A program made the position numbers and the translations under genes. DNA of 64,000 nt from Vanessa cardui (taxonomy: Eukaryota > Arthropoda > Insecta > Lepidoptera > Nymphalidae). The notes under the pieces are model-generated. The model was not told the origin of the DNA. It searched no databases and saw only the letters and a program-made list of their open reading frames with translations. This document shows positions 44,559 to 55,036 of the stretch, piece after piece (the stretch's first letter is position 1; the number at the start of each line of letters is the position of its first letter). Location: assembly GCF_905220365.1 (NCBI RefSeq), contig NC_061141.1, positions 2,983,501 through 3,047,500 on the forward strand. The letters are read 5' to 3'.

Positions 44559-46125
44559 TTTAGCCTCAAGCGGGCTACGACCGATTGTGACTATGTAATT
44601 ATCTAGTAGCGCCATCTAGCGAACGAACGAATATGCAATGTAATTGTGAAAATAATGTTTTGACTGTCATTGTTGGTATGCTTTAAAGTTATTTTAATAT
44701 TCAATTAAAGTAATTTAAAACGTTTTCAGTAGTTGCAGAGGATATTAAATAATTATTATTTAATCTATGAAATCTTATTTATTAACAAGATTCAGTGTAA
44801 CGTAGTTTGTGAGTATAAATTATTTTGATATAATACATCCGACAACGCCATCTAGTAGAGACTTAGAAAAAGATAACGTAAGCATAATATAGATGTCGCT
44901 ACTTGTCCTTATCGTTATGGAAAAGCCAGTCAAGTAACAAATTAAATAACAATATTACATCTTAACTAAATTAGTTATATTTTAAATGCGAATATGAGTT
45001 TATTTGTTACACCTTTCGTCTGAACTACTCAACCGATCATGAAATTATACGTATTAGTATCAGGAGTAGGTACATCTTCGTTAAAAACGTAGATGAAGCC
45101 GAGGGCTGAATCTTGGAACTTAATTATTTAAAGTCTTCACGAAAGAGTATCCGTTTATTCTTTCCAAAATACAAGAATATATGACGTTCTTCTCTCTCTC
45201 AATATTTAATAAGCAACACTCCTTGTATTTTATCAATATTTTTTTTCGATGTCTTTCCAAATATAAATTAACCAACAATATATATTTTTTAAGAATAGTT
45301 TTAGGGTAACTTCTTGATAACATAAAATCGAGTTTTTATGACATCGATGTTCCGATGAAATTATTAGTAGCATTAACTTCAATGTATATTTATAATACTT
45401 GAAAGGGATGGACCGAATAATCGTTTTTTACGATTCAAAACCTTGAATGAATGAATGAATAAAGTGGATTTTTGTTTTTGTTTTGCCAAATATTTACGTC
45501 AATTAAAAAATTTGCTCCAGATTAGTGTGCTACACATTTTTTTTGTATTATTTTATTTCTGATAGACATAAATATTGAATATAATAATTAGTCTATTGAT
45601 TAAAAAAATCGATATTCGGCCCATCACTAAAATACCCATGTATGTGTTCGATCTCAGTTCACTGTCTGAATATTTCTAAATAGAAAAACTTATATTGAGA
45701 TTTAATTAATGTTCGAATGTATTGTGGATCGTAAAAGTTACCAGTGTTTGTCCATTCGAGAAGAATATTTTAAAAAGTAAACAAAAATATGACGTCACAA
45801 ATTTAATGATAACAAATTATATTGAACATTGAATAGTATCACTTTTGATTACATTTTTCATGACTTTAAACGAATCGGATAATAGTTTTCTAACACTTGC
45901 CTTAGCTAACATTTTTTTATTTATATTTCTCTAGTGTGATCGGTGGATAGTTATATGATAATTGATTTTGCCATTATGATTTACCTAGGATAAGGATGTA
46001 CATTTTATTTGTCTCTAAATATAAGATTTTAGTAAATAAAATAATTTTATAAATACTTGGGTCATTATTTATTTCCTGTAACGCTCATTTTCATATAGCA
46101 CCTACCTACCTTTTATAAAGTACCC
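44559..46125. other. Intergenic AT-rich stretch
   Basis: About 1.6 kb. GCGCCATCTAGCGAAC (44,610) and CGCCATCTAGTAGAGAC (44,846) are two similar short motifs. (GAAT)4 lies near 45,445. No gene recognised. Confidence 0.4.
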
Positions 46126-46262
46126 ACTAGCGACCCGCCCCGCTTAGGTATAATACTAATACAAAAATACTACAGAATTTGTTTATTTACGACATCACAT
46201 TAAAAACTTTTAAAATTATCAGTGTTTCTTTAATATATTGTCCATGTATTATTTATGACCGC
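46126..46262 (-). mobile_element. Helitron-like E4, 3' end
   Basis: Reverse orientation: ACTAGCGACCCGCCCCGC, CAGAATTTGTTTATTTACGA, CAGTGTTTCTTTAATATATT and GTCCATGTATTA. Only the 3' half is present. Confidence 0.65.
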
Positions 46263-46426
46263 GCTAAGCAATTTTGGTTTAAACTATGTAATGATAGTGA
46301 TGTAATTGTTATATAAAGTTAAAGGATAATCATAGTGACAAGCACGGTTAGAAAAATTGTATTCGATAGCTCGATTATTGAGAAATTATTTTACTTATTT
46401 ATTTTAGTTTGCTATGTGAATATTAA

Positions 46427-46738
46427 GAGAATTGTAATCATAATTGTCAAGCGTACGTCATATTGTGCGTAACCAAAAAACAGATAAAATATATTATGCA
46501 AATGACGCTGACGGTTACAGAAACCCTGGCCGCAGAATATCCAGACATAAGAACGGATGGCTTGGGAATATAACATATCTTTTAAGAGCTGTGGTCCGGC
46601 GACTCGTACAGAGCTGTCAAATTTCGAAAGGAAAAACGATTCAAAATTCAAATAAAGAAGACTCATTATGTCACAATCGTTTATAAATATAATCCAAATT
46701 TCAAGCTGGCAGCACAGTGGAGGTCAACTGGGGTTTAA
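46427..46738 (+). pseudogene. Broken protein-coding remnant, possibly an Argonaute N-terminal region
   Basis: One frame reads MTLTVTETLAAEYPDIRTDG then LGI, is broken by two stops (TAA at 46,571 and 46,583), and in the same frame continues ELWSGDSYRAVKFRKEKRFK, IQIKKTHYVTIVYKY and NPNFKLAAQWRSTGV before TAA at 46,736. Both halves have protein-like codon and residue use and higher GC than the flanks. The order (a ..YPDI..DGLGI segment, then a charged strand ending FK..IKKT) faintly recalls the N domain of Argonaute proteins, but I cannot confirm it. No flanking exons are visible. It could instead be an exon of another gene. Confidence 0.4.
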
Positions 46739-47048
46739 ATAATTAACATTATACAATTTCGTAAACATATATAATTAATAATTTGTGACATTTAAATATT
46801 TATACAATAATCAAATAATTTGTAAAATCTCTGCGACATAAAAACAGAATTAACAATAGCATAGTAACTTATGATTAATATTTAATTATGTATATTTTTA
46901 TAAATAAAATCGGAATGTATTGAGTTATCTCGTCCAGTGTATCTGAAACCTGATGAAGTGGTCGCAATACCTTCCTCTTCTATAATGTTAACGCTTCTGA
47001 AACAAAAAATTACCACTGAATAATGCTTAAATGTTATTCTATATTATT
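46739..47048. other. AT-rich stretch without recognised features
   Basis: No frame continues the remnant before it. Confidence 0.4.
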
Positions 47049-47356
47049 GAGTCGAGATGGCCCAGTGGTTAGAACGCGTGCATCTTAACCGATGATTGCG
47101 GGTTCAAACCCAGGCAGGCACCGCTGATTCATGTGCTTAATTTATCTTTATAATCCATCTCGTGCTCAGCGGTGAAGGAAAACATCGTGAGGAAACCTGC
47201 ATGTGACAAATTTCATAGAAATTCTGCCACATGTGTATTCCACCAACCTGCATTGGAACAGCGTGGTGGAATATGTTCCAAACTTTTTCCTCAAACGGAG
47301 AGGAGGCCTTTAGTCCAGCAGTGGGAATTTACAGGCTGTTGTTTTTGTTGTTGTTG
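47049..47356 (+). repeat. SINE-A, near full length
   Basis: GAGTCGAGATGGCCCAGTGG head to CAGGCTGTTGTTTTTGTTGT. Confidence 0.9.
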
Positions 47357-47524
47357 CTATTTTATAAAATTGCCTCAATTACATATTGCTAACCTATTGT
47401 AAAATCAATTTAACATTCTGTCAAATTAAATTAATATTTTTGCTTTCAGTCATTAGAAAGTAAAATGGATCGTCGTTAGAGATAATTCCAAAAATTTGTA
47501 AGTAATTAAGATTTTATCTATCAT

Positions 47525-47745
47525 TATAAATAAATATAAATATTGGACAACATCACATACATTACTCTGATCCCACTACAAGCAGTTTGTTTTATGGAAA
47601 ATTAGAAGTAACGATGGTACCACTAACACCCAGACCCACAGAAGACTAATGAACTTTTTCTACATCCACTCGGCCGGGAATCGAACCCGTTGGAACGGCG
47701 TACCCATGAAAACCGATGTACATACCACTCGACCACGGTCGTCGT
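47525..47745 (-). repeat. SINE-B copy
   Basis: Reverse orientation: ATATTGGACAACATCACATA, CGGCCGGGAATCGAACCCG and CACTCGACCACGGTCGTCGT. A few internal deletions. Confidence 0.8.
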
Positions 47746-47861
47746 CATTTCGAAACGTACACTTTATTTCTGAATTTCTTTTTGTGTACAAAAATAAAAG
47801 TTTATGTTTAAAAGCTTTCCTATATTTTCCTATATCTCCAATAAGGCTCCGATCTTAGAAG

Positions 47862-48012
47862 TGAGTTGTTATGATCATTGTGCTCTTATTTACACTGGCT
47901 CACTTACTCTTCAAACCGGAACACATCAATACAAATACTTTTAATGACTGCTGTTTGGCAGTTCAATATAATTATGCGTACTTAGTACCTACCCCGACGG
48001 GTACAATATTAT
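47862..48012 (+). repeat. Repeat C fragment in the probable 3' UTR of the next gene
   Basis: TTTACACTGGCTCACTTACT, CTTCAAACCGGAACACATCA and AGTACCTACCCCGACGGG. It ends 30 bp from the stop codon of the minus-strand gene. On that gene's strand it contains ATTAAA at 47,947-47,942, a possible polyadenylation signal. Confidence 0.65.
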
Positions 48013-48041
48013 CAAGTTAACACATAAAACTACAAATAAAT

Positions 48042-48812
48042 TTAAATGAAATACCTTTTAAAGCGTATGCTATCTATAGCTTCATCGCTTTTCAATCTTG
48101 AGTTTATTTTAATTCTCTCATTCTCTATAAAACTAAATATATCCGGAGTTATTAAATTGATACTAGTTGTAGACTCAACTCGATCATTTACAGATGTTTT
48201 ATTTCTTTCTTCTAAAGATAATTTTATCGGTCTAGGATTGCCAGTATCATTTATAAATCGAATGATTCTATTCGATAGATATTGGCTTCCAAATCGTTCA
48301 AACATAGAATGAAAATTATCTTTTTTAAATATTTTTTTAAGCTTGCAACACCTTGTGAGACATTTCATGTATTCTCTTACACCTTTGATCAGGATGCTTT
48401 TAATTTCCAAACGTGTATTATTTCCTGTTAATTTCTTTGTATTATTTCTATTTGAGTTATTTGTATGGTGATTCAAACGTGTTTTATTGATGTGTTTGTC
48501 AAAATTATTCCTGATGTTTATATAATTGATATGAGATTTGAATGTATAATTATTAGTTTTGGTTATATTTGTATTATTTGCGTACTTTTGCGGTTTTCTC
48601 GTTGGCTTTGTATTCTGACCGCGTCGATGGTTGCGGTAATTGTTTAAAGGCGCTCTAAATATTTTCCGTCTATTAACAGAGTTCTTGCTACGTCGTTCTA
48701 TTCGATGTATCGTTTTATCTGTTTCAATAACTGATGCGGTATTTGATTCCGACACATCAGTCTCAGCTGGCTTACATTTTATTATAGTTATTGTAGATAT
48801 CAAAATAAGTAT
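48042..48812 (-). CDS. Exon 2 of the Asn-rich secreted protein gene
   Basis: 257 codons including TAA at 48,044-48,042, phase 0 entry after CAG at 48,815-48,813. The frame stays open upstream to a TTG at 48,833, but that stretch is the polypyrimidine tract of the acceptor, not coding. Confidence 0.85.
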   Translation of the reverse strand: MLILISTITIIKCKPAETDVSESNTASVIETDKTIHRIERRSKNSVNRRKIFRAPLNNYRNHRRGQNTKPTRKPQKYANNTNITKTNNYTFKSHINYINIRNNFDKHINKTRLNHHTNNSNRNNTKKLTGNNTRLEIKSILIKGVREYMKCLTRCCKLKKIFKKDNFHSMFERFGSQYLSNRIIRFINDTGNPRPIKLSLEERNKTSVNDRVESTTSINLITPDIFSFIENERIKINSRLKSDEAIDSIRFKRYFI

Positions 48813-50061
48813 CTGAAAAAGAATATATAACAAAATAAGTTATGTTATTATTATTATTAATATCTGTTCATCTTGCCAGTTCTTCTCAGACTTGAGATGT
48901 TTCTTTTAGAACAAGAGATGTAAAGATGTGACAGATGACATATCTATTCAATACGAATAGATATGTCATCTGTCACATAAGTGATTTTGAATTGAATATG
49001 TGAACAGTCGAGGTTACAAATAAATTTAATTTATTGGAGGACAAAAAGACATTATTAAAAAATTCGAAATTTAAAATTTGGATTTAATTTCGTTGATAAA
49101 AATTAACTAATTTCGTTCACATACGTTATTAATCCTAATAAACTAACTTTTTTGACTTCAAATTGCATAAAAGGTTACCAAGTATGGTACCTAAGGTATT
49201 ACTGTTTCAAGAGACAAACATATTTAACTTAGTATATAAATAGTCCATATGTGACCCAAAGCGAGTTGTCTGTCTCATGTTAAAGAATATGGTTTTGTAG
49301 CTCATTGAACTAAGCTCTTTGTCAATCTACATATTTACCACTCTGCAGTTTAGTTAATTAATACACAAATATAATTAAATGTGAGCAATTTTAAGAGGCG
49401 TATGATTGTTTTGTTAAGACACTATCAAAAGAGATTATACTAGACAGCTTTTAAAACTAGAATAATGTAAGTAATTATACTGACATTATCCTGACGATAA
49501 GTTCATACATAAATTAAAGATATATATTTTTTTAATGTTATTAGTTGGCGGACGAGCATATGGGTCACCTGGTGGTAAGTGGTCACCACCGCCCATAATC
49601 AATGCCGCTGTAAGAAATATTAACTATTCCTTACATTCTCAATGTGCCACCACCCTTGGGAACTAAGATGTTATGTCCCATGCGCCTGTAGTTACACTGG
49701 CTCACTCACACTTCAAACCGGAACACAACAATACCAAGTACTTTTGCTTGGCGGTATAATATCTGATGAGTGGGTGGTGCCTACCCAGACGGGCTTGTAC
49801 AAAGCCCTACTACTTTATAATATAATTTCTCCATCGCACGTGACATTGGAGAAATAATCTGCGCCTTCTTGGCACAAATAAAAGCCATGTATAAAAATAT
49901 ATATATAATATGATTAACATAATTAAAAAAGATGCATAACTGTCTTTCTGTCTCATTACTTTTCTGCCTCTCTATCTTGCAAGAGCAATGCAACGTAATT
50001 ATTAAAATATTCCATTATTTTTTAATAAAAATCACAAAATACTTACCCACGCTAATTTCAT
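48042..50061 (-). CDS. Secreted Asn-rich basic protein, two exons, unknown function
   Basis: I do not recognise the family. Joining 50,061-50,047 to 48,812-48,042 gives 261 residues. Exon 1 encodes only MKLAW before GTAAGT; exon 2 starts after TATTCTTTTTCAG with ILILISTITIIKC, so the two exons together form a signal peptide of about 18 residues. The mature chain is Lys/Arg/Asn-rich. Residues about 84-138 are Asn-dense with several N-x-S/T sequons, and dibasic sites (IERRSK, VNRRK, NHRRG) lie in the first third. A cluster CLTRCC falls at 156-161, followed by a more ordered-looking segment (KIFKKDNFHSMFERFG). There is no transmembrane segment after the signal. It could be an extracellular matrix, silk or salivary type product or a peptide precursor; the sequence does not decide. 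Confidence 0.75.
48927..48977. repeat. Perfect inverted repeat, 23-bp arms, 5-base loop
   Basis: TGTGACAGATGACATATCTA.. (48,927-48,949) and its exact reverse complement at 48,955-48,977 around AATAC. It is transcribed as part of the intron if the gene model is right. The tiny loop is unlike a microRNA precursor. Confidence 0.9.
49543..49811 (+). repeat. Repeat C, near full length
   Basis: GTTGGCGGACGAGCATATGG to CTTGTACAAAGCCCTACTAC. Confidence 0.85.
50047..50061 (-). CDS. Exon 1 of the Asn-rich secreted protein gene (five codons)
   Basis: ATGAAATTAGCGTGG followed directly by GTAAGT. A 15-nt coding exon that supplies the Met and basic start of the signal peptide. Chosen because it is the first upstream ATG with a strong donor in the matching phase. 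Confidence 0.7.
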
Positions 50062-50337
50062 AGTTATAGTAAAATATTTAGTTACGAAACAAGCTAACAC
50101 AAGCACACAACTCGACGTAAGACATAATATTGTAAATTAAACTTAGATACACATTATGATTGATACATATTCCATATCTGCTTCTAATAATGAGCCATTA
50201 TTTACAATCATTAATTTATTCGTGGAATCATATTGTCTGTTTGATGAGTTGTACGAAAATGTCGTTATAAAGATTTGACATCATTAACAACTCGACCCGA
50301 CTTCACACGAAACCATTAATATGGATCGTGAAACGTT
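50062..50337. other. Upstream region of the Asn-rich protein gene
   Basis: AT-rich, should hold its 5' UTR and promoter. No clear TATA box or initiator could be singled out. Confidence 0.3.
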
Positions 50338-50633
50338 TATAACAACAACAACAGCCTGTAAATTCCCACTGCTGGGCTAAAGGCCTCCTCTCCCTTTGAG
50401 GAGAAGGTTTGGAACATATTCTACCACGCTGTTCCAATACGGGTTGGTGGAATACACATGTGGCAGAATTTCTATGAAATTTGTCACTTGCAGGTCTCCT
50501 CGCGATGTTTTCTTCCACCGCTGAGCACGAGATGAATTATAAAGACAAATTAAGCACATGAGTCAGCGGTGCTTGCCTGGGTTTGAATCCGCAATCATCG
50601 GTTAAGATGCACGCGTTCTAACCATTGGGCCTG
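50338..50633 (-). repeat. SINE-A, near full length
   Basis: (AAC)n AGCCTGTAAATTCCC through CTAACCATTGGGCC. The head is slightly altered beyond the A box. Confidence 0.9.
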
Positions 50634-51357
50634 TCACTCAACGTTTATAAACAAACATACAAAGATATGTCGTGATATTTGAGACTTCTTTGACGAGCAC
50701 GTCGTCAAAGTTTCATCAAAATCTGATAAATAAGATTTTAAATGAACATGGTTATTTTGATCATCACAGTTATTAAAAACTGAATGTTTACTTTGTTCGT
50801 TATTTAAATACATACAATACATCGTAATTATATAAAAAACACAGTAAATATCCCATTTTTAATAACCTATAATCTGATGAATAGTTTAAGAAAGCATAAA
50901 TGATTATAGCATTAAGTTATTTAAATGTAATACGAATTCAAATTTTAATTTTATATATTACATTTATTTTTGATACACATTAATTGTTTATTAATAGTCT
51001 GAAATAAATGCTTATTATTATTATTATTTACTTATTAAACGAAAACAAGAAGTGTTTTGATACATCCGGTAGGAACTAATTTGCTTATTGTATATACATA
51101 TAATGTAATGAATATAATAGTAAATATAACAATAGAAAATAATTAAATGACCATGATAACATTCTTATTAAAAAATCACGTGAAAGAGATAGACAGAAAG
51201 AGGAAGAGAGACGAGACGATTTCTGTCAGTTCAACCTAGTGAAAAAGAATTTCAGTCCCAATATCTATTTTTTAATTAATATTATATATTAATAACTGTA
51301 ATATTAGATTTTATATTAACATGGTTATTTTTATTATTAAAGCAAACTTTCAACAAA
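50634..51357. other. AT-rich stretch without recognised features
   Basis: No gene or recurring repeat seen. Confidence 0.4.
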
Positions 51358-51462
51358 ACAAAAACAAGACATTCGTAGACAATGTCGAAATATCGAGCAA
51401 CACAGAACAAAAATAAAAAACATGCTAAATATCCCGAAATTAATAACTTTAATAATACTGTA
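51358..51462 (+). repeat. Retrotransposon 3' end J3
   Basis: GACATTCGTAGACAATGTCG, ATATCGAGCAACACAGAACA and ATCCCGAAATTAATAACTTT. The GTGAACAA start is replaced by CAAAACAA. Confidence 0.6.
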
Positions 51463-51863
51463 ATATTATTTTGTTAAAGACTTCGTTGCTTTATAGGCTA
51501 ACTTGTCAAGGACAGTCAACACTGTGGATTTAGTGCCTAGGAATCTGAGATAATACGGTTCTTCAACCCCCAGGAGTATTAAAAAAGATAGTGACTAAAC
51601 TAATTAGGCTACAGACCATATGTTCAGCTTACAAGCTCGGACAAATCAGTAGGAAATAAGTCCAGGGTTTGGGCAGCGATAGTAGGCATTATACTACGTA
51701 AATTGTTGGTATTGTGCTGAAGCATTCGCTCGGGATAGATTTATCGCTACTTGGACGTGAGGGAAATGAGTATCTTGTCCACTATTATGTGTATGTGCAT
51801 CTATAATCCTTTGAAAATGCCCAAATATTTCATACATTCTGAATAAACTACCGACCAGTCCCA
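51463..51863. other. Less AT-rich unexplained stretch
   Basis: TTCTTCAACCCCCAGGAGTA and GTCCAGGGTTTGGGCAGCGA stand out, but no frame is protein-like over its length. Possibly an old transposon piece. Confidence 0.35.
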
Positions 51864-52024
51864 GCTTCACACGGGTACAAAAATATGTATATTTACGACA
51901 TCACAATAAAAACTTCTAAAATTTGTGTTTCTTTAATATATTGTCCATGTATTATACAAATACCTTCCTCTCGAAACTCTCTATAAAAAAACCGCATCAA
52001 AATCGTTGCGTAATTTAAAAATTT
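51864..52024 (-). mobile_element. Helitron-like E5, partial
   Basis: CCCAGCTTCACACGGGTAC (decayed 3' end), TTTACGACATCACAATAAAA, AATATATTGTCCATGTATTA and AAACCGCATCAAAATCGTTG, in reverse. Confidence 0.65.
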
Positions 52025-52084
52025 AACATGACGGCTGCTGCGGCATAATGTTTTTATTTTTTTCCATTCCTGCTGTGCTGGGTG

Positions 52085-52385
52085 TTTAAGGACGCGTATG
52101 AAAACAATCGTAATACCGGTATGGGGCTCATTAGACCCCGTAACGTTTAAGAAATAAAAACTCGATGTGATACTGTTCTAACGTAATCGAATTTTATTTC
52201 ACCAGTGCGATACATGGTCGAAGGAGAGAGGAGAGGAGTATACACCATAGCATTCTGTTTTCAATGGGCATCATACTAAGAATATCACTTTCCTGCAATT
52301 TGACATCTACATGACAGAAATCTATGTTTTTCTATACGAGGCTAATTAGACCTCGCTCCGCATTGAAAGTAATAAGGAGACATAG
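52085..52385 (-). repeat. Repeat K, copy 2
   Basis: Reverse of 26,440-26,800: AATACCGGTATGGGGCTCAT, TTAGACCCCGTAACGTTTAA, TAGCATTCTGTTTTCAATGG and AGACCTCGCTCCGCATTG. Confidence 0.6.
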
Positions 52386-52578
52386 GAACAGATTTCTGCA
52401 ACCGACTTTTTATACTATGTAATGATAATGATGATGAACGTACAACACGAAAAATGAATTACTGTGAACTAGAATTGATAATTATTTATGGTTATTAATA
52501 ATTTAAACGAAATTGTTTGTTTTGTATACCGTCTTTAAATACTGTTTTCAACCAGATTTTTGAGTTAAGATCCGTGTG

Positions 52579-52709
52579 CTGAGTCGAGATATCCCAGTGG
52601 TTAGAACGCGTGCATCTTAACCGATGATTGCGGGTTCAAACCCAGGCAAGCACCGCTGATTCATGTGCTTAATTTGTCTTTATAATTCATCTCGTGCTCA
52701 GCGGTGAAA
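52579..52709 (+). repeat. SINE-A, 3'-truncated
   Basis: Intact head CTGAGTCGAGATATCCCAGT and promoter boxes, stopping at CGTGCTCAGCGGTGAA. Loss of the 3' half is unusual for a retroposed element and points to a later deletion or an internally primed copy. Confidence 0.85.
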
Positions 52710-53351
52710 AAATATATTTTTAATCTTTATAATATACCTAATATGTAGTATGTTAGTATTGTTAAAATGAGCGAATAATATAACTAGCAACTGCTAGTTT
52801 ATAGTCTATAGACATTGGGACTATACTTCATTATCTTCTAAATAAAATTTATGGTATATCTTGTAAAATAAAATTACGTATATAGTAAAAAATAATATTT
52901 ATTTAATAATTAAATATGATAATAGGTATCACGATATATAAATGTGATATTAAAAAATGCGGAAACATTAAAAAACTACCATAATTTATTAAATCAATTT
53001 CTTATAGTATATACAGTTTACTATCAAACTCAAACAAGACGCTGCTAGTTATAGTAATTATTAAATGTGAGTCAAAGTTCACACTGACACGTCCGGTCTG
53101 ATAGCGCTTTGCATCGAGGACATTCACCTCCAGTAAAGATCATGAACCAAAATACATTATTTAAAAAAAAGAACATTTAATAATTAAAAAGGAGGCGTTT
53201 TTATAAAGTACCGGAAAAAGTAGCACTGACTATACATAATATATATATCAGAGGGCAAAAGTCAAATAAACAACAGACATCGAACTGACGCGATATAATA
53301 GGACAATTGAATGATCTATATAGTTTTAAAAGACAAAAGTGCTTTTTTTTT
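52710..53351. other. AT-rich stretch without recognised features
   Basis: One less AT-rich patch near 53,035-53,145 (CACGTCCGGTCTGATAGCGC) without coding frame. Confidence 0.4.
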
Positions 53352-53600
53352 CAGAGGCACCTGATTGTAAGTGGTCACCCATAGACAATGACGCTGTAAG
53401 AAATATTAACTATTCCTTACATTGTCAATGCGCCACCAACATTGGGAACTAAGATGCTATGTCCCTTGTGCCTGTAGTTATTAGCTCACTCACCCTTCAA
53501 ACCGGAACACAACAATACTGCGTACTGTTGTTTAGCGGTAGAATATCTGATGAGTGGGTGGCCTACCCAGGCGGGCTTGTACAGAGCCCTACCACCAAGA
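53352..53600 (+). repeat. Repeat C copy
   Basis: GAGGCACCTGATTGTAAGTG to GTACAGAGCCCTACCACCAA. The first 30 bp of the family are missing. Confidence 0.8.
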
Positions 53601-53833
53601 AAAGTGTTTGGATCTTTGAAAGTAGAATTAAAAGGATATAAGTAGTTAAGTGGAGTAGTGCTCAACTATTTGAACAAGAACTGATAGTGGTGTCATTATG
53701 TGACCTATTAACGAATTTGATGCAATAATTAAATCTAAAGTTTGTACATCTGTATAATATCCTCGATTATAATTGGCTACAAATACGTATCGTAGTTTCA
53801 CCCAATTTCAATTAGCATCGCGAACAGAAAATT

Positions 53834-55036
53834 TCAACTCAAAACACTCACAACTTCAAAATCTGGTAGGTGTTGAATTGTATTCCTAAAATCAGGTACC
53901 GTACAACAGAAGGCATACCCTTCACTGCTGCTATCCGGATGCCATGATAACCAGCGAAAATTATTCTTCCTGCAGATATCATTACAAAAGAACAACTCAC
54001 GAGCTTCATTCGCATTATAATATGGATTATTAATGCCGATAAACGCGATTCCTTGCTTCGTAACGCGCTCGTAAACAACCTTATAATAATACATTGGCAC
54101 TGGTATTACAGGATTATTATTAACATCAGTGTGTAAATATAGATCGACTCTCTGATTCCTGTGATCGAGGAGCTGTGTCACACCAAATGTACCCGTGTAT
54201 ACTATCGTATCGTAACCTGCGACGTGTATGTGATTCCTCAGATCAACTTCCAGTGTATTCCAATTACCGCCATTGAAGCCCGTCCATTGAGGAGCGCAAT
54301 TCACGTAGTGGAATGTGGCTCGCTCACCAAACGCAAAGACGAAATCGGTTTTAGCGGCCAAATGACCTCTCGATAAATGCTGCTGTTCATTAAAGTAATT
54401 ATCGACCAGGTTACCGACCAATTGAGCGACAGCTCGCCTTTGTCCCTTTGGAGAGAAAATGGAATTGACCGGTGCGGATCCAAAGTGACCATCGTCTATG
54501 AAGAACGGACGATCTACCTTAGTTTGGTACAAGGCGTTGTATGGTTTCTGAGTATACTTTGAGTATATCGCGTTTAGGTTGCCATGATTGAAGCAAGACT
54601 CGAATACGGGATAGAATTGATTCTGTATCCTGTAGCCGACTTCTATTATTTGATTACCTTCGAAGCAAGTTCGGTTAGTTCGTTGACTCGTGTAATTAGG
54701 GGGGTACGGACATTTAAATAAAGAAAACCTTGCGGGAGCTGATAACCAGTCGTCGTTTCTAAAATTGTCGCCTCCTCCACACATGATGGACGCAACTGCA
54801 TTAGCTTGTATAGCACTTGGATGAATAATCGTTCCAGCACCTTCGCAGCTGAGGATCATACTGTCTCCGTAATCCAGTTCCACGTTGCCATTGCCATCGT
54901 CAGGTTCCAGCAACATACCATTTCTTAAGATTACTGGAAGCGGTTCTCCGAAATGAAATCGAGTATTAAGTATGCACTTTTGATTTTGTTGTATGTTAAA
55001 TATACACAATATCAACCAATATATGATTTCAAACAT
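53834..55036 (-). CDS. Secreted DNA/RNA non-specific endonuclease (insect dsRNase type)
   Basis: 400 residues in a single exon, TGA at 53,836-53,834. The family cleaves double-stranded RNA and DNA with one divalent metal; insect members are secreted into gut or hemolymph. Seen: signal peptide MFEIIYWLILCIFNIQQNQK (1-20); an N-terminal Cys-containing beta region; then the nuclease core with HLSRGHLAAKTDF (catalytic His225 in the RGH motif, 223-225), NCAPQ (247-251), metal-site Asn within FNGGNWN (about 258) and Glu263 in TLEVDL. The order and spacing fit PF01223-type nucleases. C-terminal Cys residues (CNDIC, FCC) suggest disulfides. The frame is open upstream to an ATG at 55,237, but that 67-residue extension has no signal peptide and would bury this one, so I chose the ATG at 55,036. 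All key residues are present, so it is probably active. Confidence 0.92.
   Translation of the reverse strand: MFEIIYWLILCIFNIQQNQKCILNTRFHFGEPLPVILRNGMLLEPDDGNGNVELDYGDSMILSCEGAGTIIHPSAIQANAVASIMCGGGDNFRNDDWLSAPARFSLFKCPYPPNYTSQRTNRTCFEGNQIIEVGYRIQNQFYPVFESCFNHGNLNAIYSKYTQKPYNALYQTKVDRPFFIDDGHFGSAPVNSIFSPKGQRRAVAQLVGNLVDNYFNEQQHLSRGHLAAKTDFVFAFGERATFHYVNCAPQWTGFNGGNWNTLEVDLRNHIHVAGYDTIVYTGTFGVTQLLDHRNQRVDLYLHTDVNNNPVIPVPMYYYKVVYERVTKQGIAFIGINNPYYNANEARELFFCNDICRKNNFRWLSWHPDSSSEGYAFCCTVPDFRNTIQHLPDFEVVSVLS

Larger units (their letters stand above)
48813..50046 (-). other. Intron of the Asn-rich secreted protein gene
   Basis: 1,234 bp, GTAAGT..TTTTTCAG. Holds a 23-bp perfect hairpin at 48,927-48,977 and a full repeat C at 49,543-49,811; the rest is AT-rich. 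Confidence 0.75.

Noticed and set aside
48042..48833. The single-exon model starting at 48,833 for the Asn-rich protein
   Set aside because: The first codon is TTG and the first seven codons are the polypyrimidine tract and AG of a splice acceptor. The two-exon model with ATG at 50,061 is better.
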